Virus record (IMG/VR): IMGVR_UViG_3300025110_000061
Coordinates: 1-33,434 of that record
DNA from: a virus
Reading direction: 5' to 3' (one strand)
Length of the DNA stretch: 33,434 bases
Shown: positions 17,401-25,453 of the stretch, one piece after another
Layout of the letters: each line of letters opens with the position of its first letter
Position numbering within the stretch: position 1 is the stretch's first letter
Made by a program: the position numbers and the translations under genes
The notes under the pieces: generated by a model
What the model was told of the DNA's origin: nothing
Seen by the model: the letters and a program-made list of their open reading frames with translations, nothing else
The model's database searches: none

Positions 17401-18847
17401 TACCACCAATAGTTAAAGTTTCACTATCTAAGTCAATCGCAATAGTTCCGCTATCAGTTGTTACATCTAAATCTTCTGCAGTTAGTTGTGTATCTACATA
17501 AGCTTTAACAGATTGTTGAGTTGGTACAAGCGTTGCAGAGTTAGAAGACATGTCATCTTCATCTACAAAAGCTGTAATAGTTATTGTACCATCTGATAAA
17601 GAACCATAAGTAACTGTGCCTGTTGTAGTAATAGCAGATGAGCCGTTATCTATTGCACCAAAGCCACTTGTAATGCTACCTGCGTTTAGTGCTCCGACAG
17701 TTGTAACATTAGAAAGTGTATCAAGAGCAGACTCAAAATAAGTTTCAAAGTCTGTTAATGCAACTTGTACCATAGTACCGTTATCATTTACTATTACTCT
17801 ATCAGCATCTGCAAGTGTAGTAGAAGTAGCAGAGGTATTACCGTCTACAATATTTAATTCTGAAACTGTGGAAGTAATACCGTCAAGTGCGTTTATTTCT
17901 GCTGCAGTTGCAGTTACACCATCAAGAATATTTAATTCAGAAGTTGTAGATGTTACACCGTCAAGTAAATTTATTTCAGTTGCTGTAGCTGTAACACCAT
18001 CTAAAATATTTAGTTCTGCAACTGTTGAAGTAATACCATCAAGAGCATTTATTTCTGCTGCAGTTGCTGTAACTCCATCAAGTATATTTAATTCAGATGC
18101 AGTCGATGTAACACCATCAAGTATATTTAACTCAGCAGTAGTAGAAGTAACTCCATCAAGTAAATTTAATTCTGCAGCAGTTGAAGTAACTCCATCAAGA
18201 ATATTAAGTTCAGCAGCAGTTGAAGTTACTGTAGTACCATTAAGAGCAAGAGTATCAATTTCAGCAGTACCATCAATAAATATGTTTCGCCATTGTTGTG
18301 AAGAACTACCTAAGTCATAAGTATCATCATCATCAGGAATAATACTTGAATCTACATCAGCTCCGAAGACTACGTTATCAGTAGCAGCATCACCCATAGT
18401 AATTGTACCACCGTTGAAAGTTGTAGTACCTGTGACTGTTAAGTTACCTCCAACATCTACATTACCTGTAGTAGTTATAGAGTCAGTAAAAGTATCTTTA
18501 AAACGTAATGAAGTTGTTCCTAAATCTATATCACTATCAGTAACAGGAACAATAGCACCGTCTTGTATTCTAATTTGTTCTACGGCACTAGAAGAAACTT
18601 CTACATAAAATCCTAATCTATTGTTTGTACCATCAACTTCTATCTTATTTAAAAAGTCTAAGTCACCAATTTTAAATATGTTACCACCTTGTCCAGCAGT
18701 ACCATCGTGCCTGTGTCCAGTAGAACTTGCACTACTTGACGAGTAAGCGAAAGCATTTACTAACTGATTATATTCATCATTAAACAAAGCAGCAGTAATA
18801 GTATCTCCATCTGCAAATGTACTTTGTCTTGTGTATGTTTGTGCCAT
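14408..18847 (-). CDS. Long tail fibre with TAAELNILDG repeats and C-terminal S74 chaperone
   Basis: This 1479-residue receptor-binding fibre begins in the way typical of marine phage fibres (TFADGDTITAALFNDEYNQL; residues 12-31). It then has a beta-rich shaft, ten tandem 13-residue repeats at 207-336, two copies of a 'GDGSTTAFTL...VFIDGVYQ...VSGTTLTF' domain near 900-1030, and a beta-helix-like body. The C-terminus (1364-1479) is a peptidase S74 intramolecular chaperone: SDERIKKNIADF with the presumed self-cleavage before or at S1364, GFVAQEVLEA, and a terminal coiled coil (IKELQQQIEALQSEINTL). Such chaperones trimerise the fibre and then detach. Stop and next start are separated by a single base, with the next gene's SD lying inside this gene. 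Confidence 0.93.
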   Translation of the reverse strand: MAQTYTRQSTFADGDTITAALFNDEYNQLVNAFAYSSSSASSTGHRHDGTAGQGGNIFKIGDLDFLNKIEVDGTNNRLGFYVEVSSSAVEQIRIQDGAIVPVTDSDIDLGTTSLRFKDTFTDSITTTGNVDVGGNLTVTGTTTFNGGTITMGDAATDNVVFGADVDSSIIPDDDDTYDLGSSSQQWRNIFIDGTAEIDTLALNGTTVTSTAAELNILDGVTSTAAELNLLDGVTSTTAELNILDGVTSTASELNILDGVTATAAEINALDGITSTVAELNILDGVTATATEINLLDGVTSTTSELNILDGVTATAAEINALDGITSTVSELNIVDGNTSATSTTLADADRVIVNDNGTMVQVALTDFETYFESALDTLSNVTTVGALNAGSITSGFGAIDNGSSAITTTGTVTYGSLSDGTITITAFVDEDDMSSNSATLVPTQQSVKAYVDTQLTAEDLDVTTDSGTIAIDLDSETLTIGGTSNEIETSATGNAVTIGIPAAAQITTSLGIGGGSTNGVQISQGAIAIKNGGTQSYIDFYCESSNAHYARLQAPAHSAFSGNITLTLPATTGTLALTSSNITGNAATATALATARTIHGVSFDGTANIDLSEVVQDTVGAMFSSNTETGIAATYEDSDGTIDLVIGSDVIVNSMIADDAVANAQIADDAVDSAQLADGSIDTVHIANDQVTGDKLANDITIANNLTVAGNLAVTGTTTQTGSVVSDSNFTGLLDENTGNSSDFGFYGKYVESSATKYAGLFYDASTDNTFRLFADTQTVPGTTVNTGATGYAAADLIAAGITATTGTFSGDLNVDSGVLFADVSTNRIGINETTPTVSVDLGTNTDAILIPKGTTAQRPSAEAGQFRYNTTTSQFEGYTDEWGAIAGSGSGGSSSVFAKSTFAGDGSTTAFTLAKSMSSEDGLIVFIDGVYQADNVYSVSGTTLTFATAPVNSRVIEVFQLEGGIVGVAPVIATMTGDGSDTTLALGTSPDSENQTFVTIDGVVQHKDTYAVSGSTLTFSAAPPTGTKVEAITFNNVSVATFQDADGDTKIQLEESTDEDTIRMDIAGTEVLTLTDSAMTLKGTTPTLTIGDAGAEDTKIVFDGNAQDFYLSLDDSEDMLTFGVGSTVGSSRFFLADSSQRVGLNGLNPSNYWTSADDLVLGQTASSTNTGMSIVSATNSAGSVYFADGTSGADRYRGIISYTHSTDSFDFHTNAVYAMSIDSSGKLGIGTTAPQAPLHIVTSSSETDLKLQSNTGGTGSAHGGRLILQLGAMSNSGSGNADTQAGDVLGLIRFDGQGTDYSYQGGEVSVKVQTGDGDDDRSTQGTQMSFKVMNVGVPYAEERFRISQNGDLTATDTTIGSLSDERIKKNIADFTGGLDLVKSLQPRTFEFKDETGKRKSGTRRGFVAQEVLEADDYWIYEQEANDKNDAEYEYTKDTEKVYVSNLSDKDAMYVSAIKELQQQIEALQSEINTLKGGD
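17840..18229 (-). repeat. Ten tandem 39-bp repeats encoding V-T-S-T-A-A-E-L-N-I-L-D-G
   Basis: Ten consecutive 13-residue units of the form VTSTAAELNILDG (residues 207-336 of the long fibre) alternate between ST-AELNILDG and AT-AEINALDG types. The spacing is exactly 39 bases throughout. The DNA copies have diverged at third positions more than the protein has, so the repeat is old and under protein-level selection. These units are known from marine phage fibres and probably form a regular trimeric shaft. Confidence 0.95.
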
Positions 18848-18849
18848 AA

Positions 18850-20460
18850 TTATCTCCTGCCTGAAGGTATAAAGTCTACATAAAGTCCGTTAACTGTGTA
18901 GCTTGGTTTGGTATCATTACTAATAACTGTAAAATTATTACTTGTACCACTGCCCTGCAACGGTACTCTTATCATTGGATTGTTTTGTCCAGCAAATTTA
19001 TTTGTAGCAAAAACTGCATCGCCAAATAAAGAAGGTGGATTTATAACTCCTAAGTCAAATAAATCTGTAGGTTGTTGTATATCGGTACTGTTATAATCAA
19101 ATTTAATCTGTACATCAGGTTCTACAATTCCTTCTGTTGCCATAGAAACTCTAAGATAGTGTAAAGTTTTTAAAGTTCCTAAATCACCATAATCATAATC
19201 TGGTGTAGTATATCTTGCTAAAATAGCAGTACCGTTAAAGTCATCACCAGTATCATGTTGATAAATATTACCGTTAGTATCGCCATGATAATATTGTTCA
19301 ATGCCAGTACTATCAAAACCAGAACCTATAGCTGTAACTTCTAAGCCTCTAGTCTCTGACCACTCAAAACCATTAGGTCTTAGTGTGCCAATAATTCCTC
19401 TTTGAGTACTATCAGCAGCTCCAACATTTGTATAAAATAATCTGTACTGTGATTTTTCTCTTAGTACTACACTGTTTATTGTAAAAAGATTTATACTTTC
19501 AGCTAAATCACTAACAATATTTTGTATGCTACTACTAACAGTTCCTAACTCAACATCTCCAATTCTTGCTGTACCAGCTACTGTTCTTAATCCATCTGGT
19601 GCTAAAAATATTAAGTCACCAGCAATCTCTTGAATACTATGACCACTTAAACAACCTACGTTTTTAGTAACTGGTATTACAGCTATCGTACTAGAATTGT
19701 TTATATTCTGTAGTTTAAATATTGAGTTTTCACAAAATATAAATAATTCGTTACGGAAACTTTTAATACCTTTTATTTGGTCTTCTAAAGCAATCGAACC
19801 TGCACCAGAACCTGAAAAAGATAAAGGGTCTAAAGTTGAACTATAAAATATAGTATTTAAATTATCTTCAACTCCAGCAGCTATTAAGTGTTTGTCATGT
19901 ACTGTTACATACTCAACTGACTTTGTACCGGTTACTGTTATTTCACCAGCAAAAAAAGTTCTGCTAGTTATGTTAGCACCTGTACCTTCTATTCTAAAAA
20001 AGAAAGGTTCGTTAGCTCCATCAGAAATAATTAATGTACCGTAATCTGATGTTGCACTTTCAAACAAAGCAAACTGGCATTGTCCTTGTCCAGTTCTAGC
20101 AGCAACACTACGACCTGTAAAAGCTGTATGATTATCGCCACTACCAGCTACACTAGCTCTATTTATTTCTAACCAACTTGTACCAGTCTGACTAAAATAA
20201 ATACTTGTACCTGCACAAACAACTACACCATCTGCATAAGGTATTGCACCTAAGATAGTTGTTGAACTACCTGTAGGTTGTACTGCACTACCACCACCAA
20301 ACTTTGTAAAGCCATTGATACGTCTGTAACCACCCTTGGTAGAAACTTCAAAGTTTTTTAACTCAGTTGCTACTCCGGGAGTTTTAAGTAAGTCAATAGC
20401 ATTTGATGAAGTAACTAGACCTCCTGCACATGCTACGGTATATGGTTGACTTCTAGCCAT
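18850..20460 (-). CDS. Tail nozzle/hub protein (P22 gp10- or T7 gp12-like)
   Basis: This is a 536-residue, almost wholly beta protein. The start GGLVTSSNAIDLLKTPGVATELKNFEVSTKGGYRRINGF is the usual N-terminus of podovirus nozzle proteins (T7 tail tubular B, P22 gp10 type), which form the lower tail tube below the adaptor. Propeller-like repeats follow: DGVVVCAGTSIYF, VEYVTVHDKHLIAAG, GIKSFRNELFIFCENSIFKL, LIFLAPDGLRTVAGT. In many phages such a protein binds the fibres, which fits its place between two short fibres and the long fibre gene. The first eight bases overlap the end of the preceding gene. It has no membrane segment or enzyme motif. Confidence 0.85.
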   Translation of the reverse strand: MARSQPYTVACAGGLVTSSNAIDLLKTPGVATELKNFEVSTKGGYRRINGFTKFGGGSAVQPTGSSTTILGAIPYADGVVVCAGTSIYFSQTGTSWLEINRASVAGSGDNHTAFTGRSVAARTGQGQCQFALFESATSDYGTLIISDGANEPFFFRIEGTGANITSRTFFAGEITVTGTKSVEYVTVHDKHLIAAGVEDNLNTIFYSSTLDPLSFSGSGAGSIALEDQIKGIKSFRNELFIFCENSIFKLQNINNSSTIAVIPVTKNVGCLSGHSIQEIAGDLIFLAPDGLRTVAGTARIGDVELGTVSSSIQNIVSDLAESINLFTINSVVLREKSQYRLFYTNVGAADSTQRGIIGTLRPNGFEWSETRGLEVTAIGSGFDSTGIEQYYHGDTNGNIYQHDTGDDFNGTAILARYTTPDYDYGDLGTLKTLHYLRVSMATEGIVEPDVQIKFDYNSTDIQQPTDLFDLGVINPPSLFGDAVFATNKFAGQNNPMIRVPLQGSGTSNNFTVISNDTKPSYTVNGLYVDFIPSGRR

Positions 20461-21340
20461 CTATTTTACTTTCTAATTCTTCTACTTTTGCTGTTAATTC
20501 TTGGATTGCTTTGATAGCTTTCATAAATAAAATACTATATTTAACTCCTTTATAACCTTCTTCTCTTTTTACTACTAAACCACCCATACCAGATTCTTCT
20601 AATTCTTGTGCAATAACTCCTATGTGAGTTTCGCCAGTTGAATCTAAAGTATAGTTTCTAACTTTTACTTTTTTAATGTCTTCAAGTTGTGAATTAGCAT
20701 CAACAATATTTGATTTGAGTCTTTCATCAGATAAAGCACCATAAGCATTATTTGTGTTTTCTAAATCTCCATCTCCTCTAATTGCTAATACTGCGGTATT
20801 ACTACTTTTGACACAAATTAAAATTGAATTATCAGATGCACCATTATCTCTTCTTAAATTTAAAGGAACGTGGTCTGTAGTTTTTGCAATAGTATTTGAG
20901 TTATTAATTCTGGCGGTTGTTCCTAAAAGTAAATTGCCATCAGAATCAATTCTCATTCTTTCTGTATCGCCTGTACCGAATATAAAAGCACTAGAACCTG
21001 TATTTAAAAGAAAAGCATTATTAGCTAAATAATTACCAGTACCAGAACCTGCTATACCAAAAGTTATACCTGCTGTTGAATCAGCATTAGTAAAAGTTTG
21101 ATTTGCATAATTACCTGTACCATCTTTTTTAATTTGTAATCTAGAATTTGGACTAGAACTACCTGTTCCTACTCCAAGATTATCTGTAATACCTACATTT
21201 CCATTAACTTCAAGTTTTTGTGATAATGATGTAACTCCAATTCCAACATTCTCACTACTATCAATAGTTATAGCAGTAGCATCAGAGCTATCAGAAACTC
21301 CTGTGTTTAATAAACTTCTTGAAATTTTTGTTAGTGCCAT
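20453..21340 (-). CDS. Short tail fibre/tailspike protein with C-terminal S74 chaperone
   Basis: This is a 295-residue fibre-like protein. The N-terminus (DSSDATAITIDSSENVGIGV) is nearly the same as that of the adjacent 331-residue protein, which marks the two as paralogues. The middle is beta-rich with G-T-G and S-G repeats. The C-terminus from S204 is an S74 chaperone (SDERLKSNIVDAN, HIGVIAQELEESG) ending in a coiled coil, ELTAKVEELESKI. It should form a trimer, cut itself at the S74 junction and contribute a receptor-binding or decorating fibre. The start lies one base after the preceding stop, with GGG before the ATG. Confidence 0.88.
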   Translation of the reverse strand: MALTKISRSLLNTGVSDSSDATAITIDSSENVGIGVTSLSQKLEVNGNVGITDNLGVGTGSSSPNSRLQIKKDGTGNYANQTFTNADSTAGITFGIAGSGTGNYLANNAFLLNTGSSAFIFGTGDTERMRIDSDGNLLLGTTARINNSNTIAKTTDHVPLNLRRDNGASDNSILICVKSSNTAVLAIRGDGDLENTNNAYGALSDERLKSNIVDANSQLEDIKKVKVRNYTLDSTGETHIGVIAQELEESGMGGLVVKREEGYKGVKYSILFMKAIKAIQELTAKVEELESKIDG

Positions 21341-21341
21341 A

Positions 21342-22337
21342 TTATCCCTCTAGTGTTTTTATTCTTGATTTTAAATCTTCTATGATGTCTTGTTGTTCTT
21401 GGATTGCTTTTATTAAAACAGGTGTTAATTTTAAATAATCTAAAGCATAGTCAGATTGTTTTTCATCATCTTTTGGATTGTGTTGTAATAACCATGTACT
21501 GTTTTTTTCTACTCCAACTTCTGTTAAAGATTTTTCTAAGTCTTGTGCTATAAGACCATACATTTTTGGACAATCTTCATCATCAAGTTTATAATTATAT
21601 TGACTTGGTTTTAGTTTAGTAATTAAATTTAAACCTAAATCTAAATCACTAATATCTCTTTTAAAGTTTTTATCTGAAGGTAAAGAATTAGCATTGGTAC
21701 TTATACTTCCAACAGAACCACTATCTTTAAAAAATTCTAAAATTGTTCCATGACTTCCTGTTCTATGAAGATTCATAACAGTGTCACCAGAAACAGTATG
21801 ATTAGATTTACCTGTATCAAAAAATTCGTTACCAACAGTTGCAAAAGCATGACCTGTTTTTTGCATAAAAATACCGCCATTAGCTAAAATTCTCATTCTT
21901 TCTCCTGTAGTACCTCCAGAATCCTGAGTATGAAAAGCTAAATCAATATCGTCTGTGCCATCTTTTTTAGCTGTAACAGAAATTACATCTCCACTGCTGC
22001 TAAATTTTAAATTTGCTATTGAAGCAGCTCCTATTTGAAAACTTCCATCAGCATTAAACTGCGAAGTAGAATTTCCATTATTAGTAAAGATTTGTATAAA
22101 TCCTGAAGAAGAATTATTTCCTACGTAGCCATTGTGTCCGTTCTGTTCTAAATGCAAATTTGCAGTAGAATTTTTTATATTAAGTACAGGACTAGAAGCA
22201 AAAATTGTTAGATTTCTATCTGGACTTGAAGTACCAATTCCAATTCGTTCTGATGAATCAATAGTTATAGCCGTTGCATTACTACCATCAACAATTCCGG
22301 GGGTGCTTGATAATTCTGCAGGTATTTTAGTTGTCAT
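21342..22337 (-). CDS. Short tail fibre/tailspike protein with C-terminal S74 chaperone (second copy)
   Basis: This is a 331-residue paralogue of the 295-residue fibre next to it. The shared N-terminal block is ATAITIDSSERIGIGTSSPD. It is beta-rich through the centre and has an S74 chaperone from S221 (SDKNFKRDISDLDLG, MYGLIAQDLEKSL) with a C-terminal coiled coil (IEDLKSRIKTLEG). The Arg of the usual S-D-x-R motif is replaced (SDKNFKRD). This is still within what the family shows, but self-cleavage is less certain here than in the other two fibres. GGAG precedes the ATG at a good distance. Confidence 0.87.
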   Translation of the reverse strand: MTTKIPAELSSTPGIVDGSNATAITIDSSERIGIGTSSPDRNLTIFASSPVLNIKNSTANLHLEQNGHNGYVGNNSSSGFIQIFTNNGNSTSQFNADGSFQIGAASIANLKFSSSGDVISVTAKKDGTDDIDLAFHTQDSGGTTGERMRILANGGIFMQKTGHAFATVGNEFFDTGKSNHTVSGDTVMNLHRTGSHGTILEFFKDSGSVGSISTNANSLPSDKNFKRDISDLDLGLNLITKLKPSQYNYKLDDEDCPKMYGLIAQDLEKSLTEVGVEKNSTWLLQHNPKDDEKQSDYALDYLKLTPVLIKAIQEQQDIIEDLKSRIKTLEG

Positions 22338-22346
22338 TTATATCTC

Positions 22347-23114
22347 CTAGTAATAAAGTCTGTCATCTACCATTTCTCTAGGGGTAGGATTAATTAAACT
22401 TGACTTCATGTGTTTTAATGATTTTTTGTAATCTTCTAAGGCAAATGCAGCTTGTTGTGGACTTTCTTTAAATTGCCATACATAGTATCTAACTCTAGCT
22501 GTAATTACATTACTGTATTGTTCGGGAAAAACTATTTCGTCACCAAAAGCACTTAATGCTGTCGGTCTATTAAAAGCATAAAAATGTATGTTATAAACTT
22601 TGTCCGGTATTGGACTTAATCCAAACTTTCTACTGTCTGGGGATTTAAATACATATTTAGGTTCACCATAAGCTTGAGTATTTGCATCATCAGCATTTTC
22701 AGCATCTCTTAAAAATCTTCGCCACTCTTCAAGGTTAATATGTTTTAATCCATTAGAAACAAACGGAGCTGTTTCACCTGATACATTTATTGTCGTAATG
22801 TAAAAGTCATCCCAATCAATAGATGCAAAGTCTGTAGTTAAACTAGAACTGCCATCTTTTAAAGTATACCATCTTTGTCCAGCTACTGAAGCTACAGTTG
22901 TATTCCCATAAAAAGGGTCTGTTGCTCCACTTAGTCCTGCTGAAAAAAATGGTAGTTGTGGTTCTTCGTTTGCAATATCAAATATAGATTTATTTATAGA
23001 ATCTTTAACAAATTGTTGTAAGCCTACAGCACTTGCGAAGTTCGTAGATGTTAAAGGAACTTCGTTTAGTTCTCTTAATATTTCGTTAGTTAAATCTAAA
23101 TAAGTTGTTGCCAT
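22347..23114 (-). CDS. Head-tail adaptor / tail tube protein (P22 gp4- or T7 gp11-like)
   Basis: This is a 255-residue protein. Its N-terminus (TYLDLTNEILRELNEVPLTS ... VGLQQFVKDSINKSIFDIAN) has the helical pattern of podovirus adaptor proteins that dock under the portal. The centre is beta-rich (QRWYTLKDGSSSLTTDFASI; KYVFKSPDSRKFGLSPIPDK), and the C-terminus returns to helices with VYYVWQF-like packing and ends MVDDRLYY. The position just after the head genes and before fibres and nozzle matches the assembly order portal, adaptor, nozzle. I am fairly confident in the role but less in which named family it falls. Confidence 0.75.
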   Translation of the reverse strand: MATTYLDLTNEILRELNEVPLTSTNFASAVGLQQFVKDSINKSIFDIANEEPQLPFFSAGLSGATDPFYGNTTVASVAGQRWYTLKDGSSSLTTDFASIDWDDFYITTINVSGETAPFVSNGLKHINLEEWRRFLRDAENADDANTQAYGEPKYVFKSPDSRKFGLSPIPDKVYNIHFYAFNRPTALSAFGDEIVFPEQYSNVITARVRYYVWQFKESPQQAAFALEDYKKSLKHMKSSLINPTPREMVDDRLYY

Positions 23115-23115
23115 A

Positions 23116-23358
23116 CTACGTTCCTACTTTTTTCTGTGCTGCTTTATGTGCTTGAGTAAAAGTTTTACCTTTTTTCATCATAGCTGTCATAGATTTCATG
23201 TGTTTTCCAGTATGATGTTTAGAGTGCTTTTTCATAACATCTTGTTGTCTTTTAGTAAGAGCTGAAACATCAGCACCTTTTATCATAACTTTTTTCTTAG
23301 AAGTTTTTTTAGCAGGTCTACCTTTTTTACTTCCGTATGTTCCCGGTCCACTTGGCAT
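23116..23358 (-). CDS. Small Lys-rich protein of marine-phage type (MPSGPGTYGSKKGRP start)
   Basis: This is an 80-residue, very basic protein. The opening MPSGPGTYGSKKGRPAKK is a phrase that recurs in short proteins next to the capsid genes of many marine phages. The remainder (SALTKRQQDVMKKHSKHHTG; MKSMTAMMKKGKTFTQAHKA) is one or two Lys/His/Met-rich helices. Function is unknown. High charge and position after the coat protein suggest it binds DNA or the acidic inside of the capsid, or is a minor decoration. A good GGAG site precedes the ATG. Confidence 0.78.
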   Translation of the reverse strand: MPSGPGTYGSKKGRPAKKTSKKKVMIKGADVSALTKRQQDVMKKHSKHHTGKHMKSMTAMMKKGKTFTQAHKAAQKKVGT

Positions 23359-23373
23359 AGTTTTCTCCGTTTA

Positions 23374-23535
23374 TTAATTAGGCATACATTTATGCATTTC
23401 GCCACTTTTATATTCTGGCTGAGTTGATTTTGCTGAACCGCCTGTGTTGTAATTAGTTCTGCCTCCACCATACATCATTTTCTTTTTAGCCATTCCACCA
23501 TCCATCATTTTTTTCTTTTTTTCTTTTCCGTACAT
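23374..23535 (-). CDS. Small Lys/Met/Gly-rich protein after the coat-protein terminator
   Basis: This is a 53-residue protein starting MYGKEKKKKMMDGGMAKKKM. The ATG at 23535 has GGAG seven bases upstream; an earlier in-frame start lies inside the coat gene and terminator and is not used. It is rich in Lys, Met and Gly with two copies of a K-K-K-M-M-x-G-G motif, no hydrophobic span, and one Cys near the end. I do not know its function. It lies directly downstream of a strong terminator, so its expression should depend on read-through from the coat gene. Confidence 0.62.
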   Translation of the reverse strand: MYGKEKKKKMMDGGMAKKKMMYGGGRTNYNTGGSAKSTQPEYKSGEMHKCMPN

Positions 23536-23553
23536 TTTTTTACTCCTTATTAT

Positions 23554-23580
23554 AAAAAGGAGAGGTCCGAAGACCTCCCC
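23554..23580 (-). terminator. UUCG-loop intrinsic terminator after the coat gene
   Basis: On the minus strand the RNA folds as GGGGAGGUC-UUCG-GACCUCUCC, nine pairs with one G-U, capped by the very stable UUCG tetraloop and followed by UUUUUAUAAU. It begins about ten bases past the coat-protein stop. It sits in the middle of the late operon, so it probably lowers transcription of the tail genes relative to coat protein and protects the coat mRNA 3' end. Confidence 0.9.
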
Positions 23581-23590
23581 AAATTTAGTA

Positions 23591-24559
23591 TTAGTCAATA
23601 CCATAGAATGCAGAAACTAAAGCTTCGTCTCTTAAGACGTTAGCTCCGTATACATGCAATCCACGAACTATGTCACCAAACGAAGTTGGGTCTCTCAACA
23701 CTTCTGTTGAAAGAATAGTTTGTGCAGTAGCTGTAGATGAGATATGTCCAGCCAAACATTTACCAGCAGCATTAGATGTTGCAGCAATGTTGTTTGATTT
23801 GTACATGTCAAATCCACGAAGTTTACCACTTGATACTAAACCATTTCTGATTGAGCCTTGACCTGCGTTGAAGTCTACAGACAACAATTTAGAAGATGAT
23901 TGACCTAGTACTTCATAGAAGTCAGGACTAGCAACGAACCATCTACCTTCTTCAGGTACATTTTGTTCGTCTAATAATCTAGCCATTCTAGCCATTAAGT
24001 CTAAAGGGTCAGTCTCAGACGGACCTAAGTCAGCAGCACCAGAGCCATCAAAGACTCCCGCACCTAAATCAGTGTCACTGTCAGCACCTAAAATGTGATT
24101 AGGTGAAGAAGCAGAACAACCGGCAAACATTTCTGCTATAACAGCAGCATCGTATGCATCTTTAAGAGCATAAGCGGCTGATGAAGTAGCGACTTCTTTA
24201 AAGTTAACGTGAGACATATTAGTTTCAATATCATCAACGATGAATTTGAAAGCATTAGCTTGGTCAACTACCAAAGAAGCTTCTTGGTCAGTTAGTCTAG
24301 TTTCAGTTGTGTCAGTATTTCTAGTATACGCTGATACAGAAATTACTGGCTCTTTGATAATCTTTACAGAGTCTCCAAACGCTGATATTTCTCCAGCGTA
24401 ATCAGTGTTAGTAATAGCTTCAACTACCGAAGATTTTCTGAAAAAGTTTAAAACCTTTTTAGAATAAATCGAAGGTAGGAAAAAACTATTAGTTTGTCCA
24501 CTGACGGAGTTTGCAAAGTTAGCATTAGTATCCGTTCCGGGTTCAAAAAATTGAGCCAT
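23591..24559 (-). CDS. Major capsid (coat) protein
   Basis: This 322-residue protein is read as the coat protein of HK97 fold. Its N-terminal part, FFLPSIYSKKVLNFFRKSSV then AFGDSVKIIKEPVISVSAYT and LVVDQANAFKFIVDDIET, follows the arrangement seen in coat proteins annotated with the P22-coat-like group. C-terminal phrases (RWFVASPDFYEVLGQSSSKL, GFDMYKSNNIA, FGDIVRGLHVYGANVLRDEA) also fit. Codon use is noticeably richer in C and G at third positions than its neighbours, as expected for the most highly expressed gene. It follows the scaffold gene, has GGAG before the ATG, and is followed by a strong terminator. Confidence 0.9.
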   Translation of the reverse strand: MAQFFEPGTDTNANFANSVSGQTNSFFLPSIYSKKVLNFFRKSSVVEAITNTDYAGEISAFGDSVKIIKEPVISVSAYTRNTDTTETRLTDQEASLVVDQANAFKFIVDDIETNMSHVNFKEVATSSAAYALKDAYDAAVIAEMFAGCSASSPNHILGADSDTDLGAGVFDGSGAADLGPSETDPLDLMARMARLLDEQNVPEEGRWFVASPDFYEVLGQSSSKLLSVDFNAGQGSIRNGLVSSGKLRGFDMYKSNNIAATSNAAGKCLAGHISSTATAQTILSTEVLRDPTSFGDIVRGLHVYGANVLRDEALVSAFYGID

Positions 24560-24583
24560 GGGATATTCTCCTGTGTTTTATAG

Positions 24584-25453
24584 TTATTTAATGATTCTGC
24601 CTTGTTGCATTGCTTCACTGATTTCACTTTCGTGTTTATCAAATTCAGCCATGCTCATTGCAGCAATCTCCTTTTCAGACCATATCTTTTGCTGTGCAGG
24701 TTCTACGCTTGTTGTTTTAGTAGATACCATATCAGCAGCAGACTTAGTCTTTTTAGAAGATGACTTCATCTTATTAGGAGTAACTTCCATACCTATATCT
24801 TTCTTAAATAAATCTATTGCACGACTAGCTAAATCGGCATCGTCAGCATTTTTGTATATCCAGTCTTGGATAGACTCTGGCTGTTCTTTTGCCCATGTAT
24901 GAAAATCATCACTGTTTCTAACATCGTCAAAATCAGGATGTCTTTCTAGTAACCTTTTTTCTGCTTCTTGTTGTGATATTTCTACTTCACGCTGTTGGAG
25001 TTTACTAAGACGTTCTTCTAGAACTTTTGCCTTAGATTCACTTTGCATGTGAGCAACTGTTTCTACAACTTCATAAACATCAGGATATTGTTGCTTAAAT
25101 TGTTCAAGTTCTTCTTCGGTTTTAGGAGCTTCATAATCAGTTCTATTTTTAGTAGCTTCTTCAAGTAGTTCCTGTTCCCTAGATTTAAACTCATTAAGTT
25201 TAGAATCATAATGTTTTTTCAAATCATCATAACGTTTTTTATAGTCAGGTTTTTTATAAGGAGCTTCTTTAGCTTCTTCCTGAATAGCTTCTTGAGGTTC
25301 TGCTACAGCTTCAGTAACTTCGTTACTTTCGTTTGTAGGTTCTTCAAAAAACATTTCGTTACTTGATTTAAAAGGTTTATCCTCACCGTCATGCCAAGAT
25401 TTTTTTAAATTATAAGGATTGGCTTGTTCCTCTTTTTCGACTTGTTCAGTCAT
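24584..25453 (-). CDS. Capsid scaffolding protein
   Basis: This is a 289-residue, highly charged, mostly helical protein. Long coiled coils run through the centre (KKRYDDLKKHYDSKLNEFKS; KAKVLEERLSKLQQREVEIS). The N-terminus is acidic, and a basic patch near 230 (NKMKSSSKKTKSAADM) could bind the coat protein. Composition, length (P22 scaffold is 303) and position immediately before the coat gene are what a scaffold should show. No protease domain is seen. GGAGG lies eight bases before the ATG, at the end of the structured non-coding gap. It should direct procapsid assembly and leave before DNA packaging. Confidence 0.85.
   Translation of the reverse strand: MTEQVEKEEQANPYNLKKSWHDGEDKPFKSSNEMFFEEPTNESNEVTEAVAEPQEAIQEEAKEAPYKKPDYKKRYDDLKKHYDSKLNEFKSREQELLEEATKNRTDYEAPKTEEELEQFKQQYPDVYEVVETVAHMQSESKAKVLEERLSKLQQREVEISQQEAEKRLLERHPDFDDVRNSDDFHTWAKEQPESIQDWIYKNADDADLASRAIDLFKKDIGMEVTPNKMKSSSKKTKSAADMVSTKTTSVEPAQQKIWSEKEIAAMSMAEFDKHESEISEAMQQGRIIK

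Noticed and set aside
17840-18229. Regular 39-base spacing suggesting a CRISPR-like array
   Set aside because: There are no unique spacers; the whole array is one open coding frame of 13-residue units.
17868-18320. Plus-strand repetitive ORF (VTPSSIFNS type repeats)
   Set aside because: It is the antisense image of the fibre's 39-base repeats.
23549-23580. Internal promoter using TATAAT right after the coat terminator
   Set aside because: The -10-like TATAAT is part of the terminator's U-run context, and the hairpin occupies the -35 position with no TTGACA-like box.
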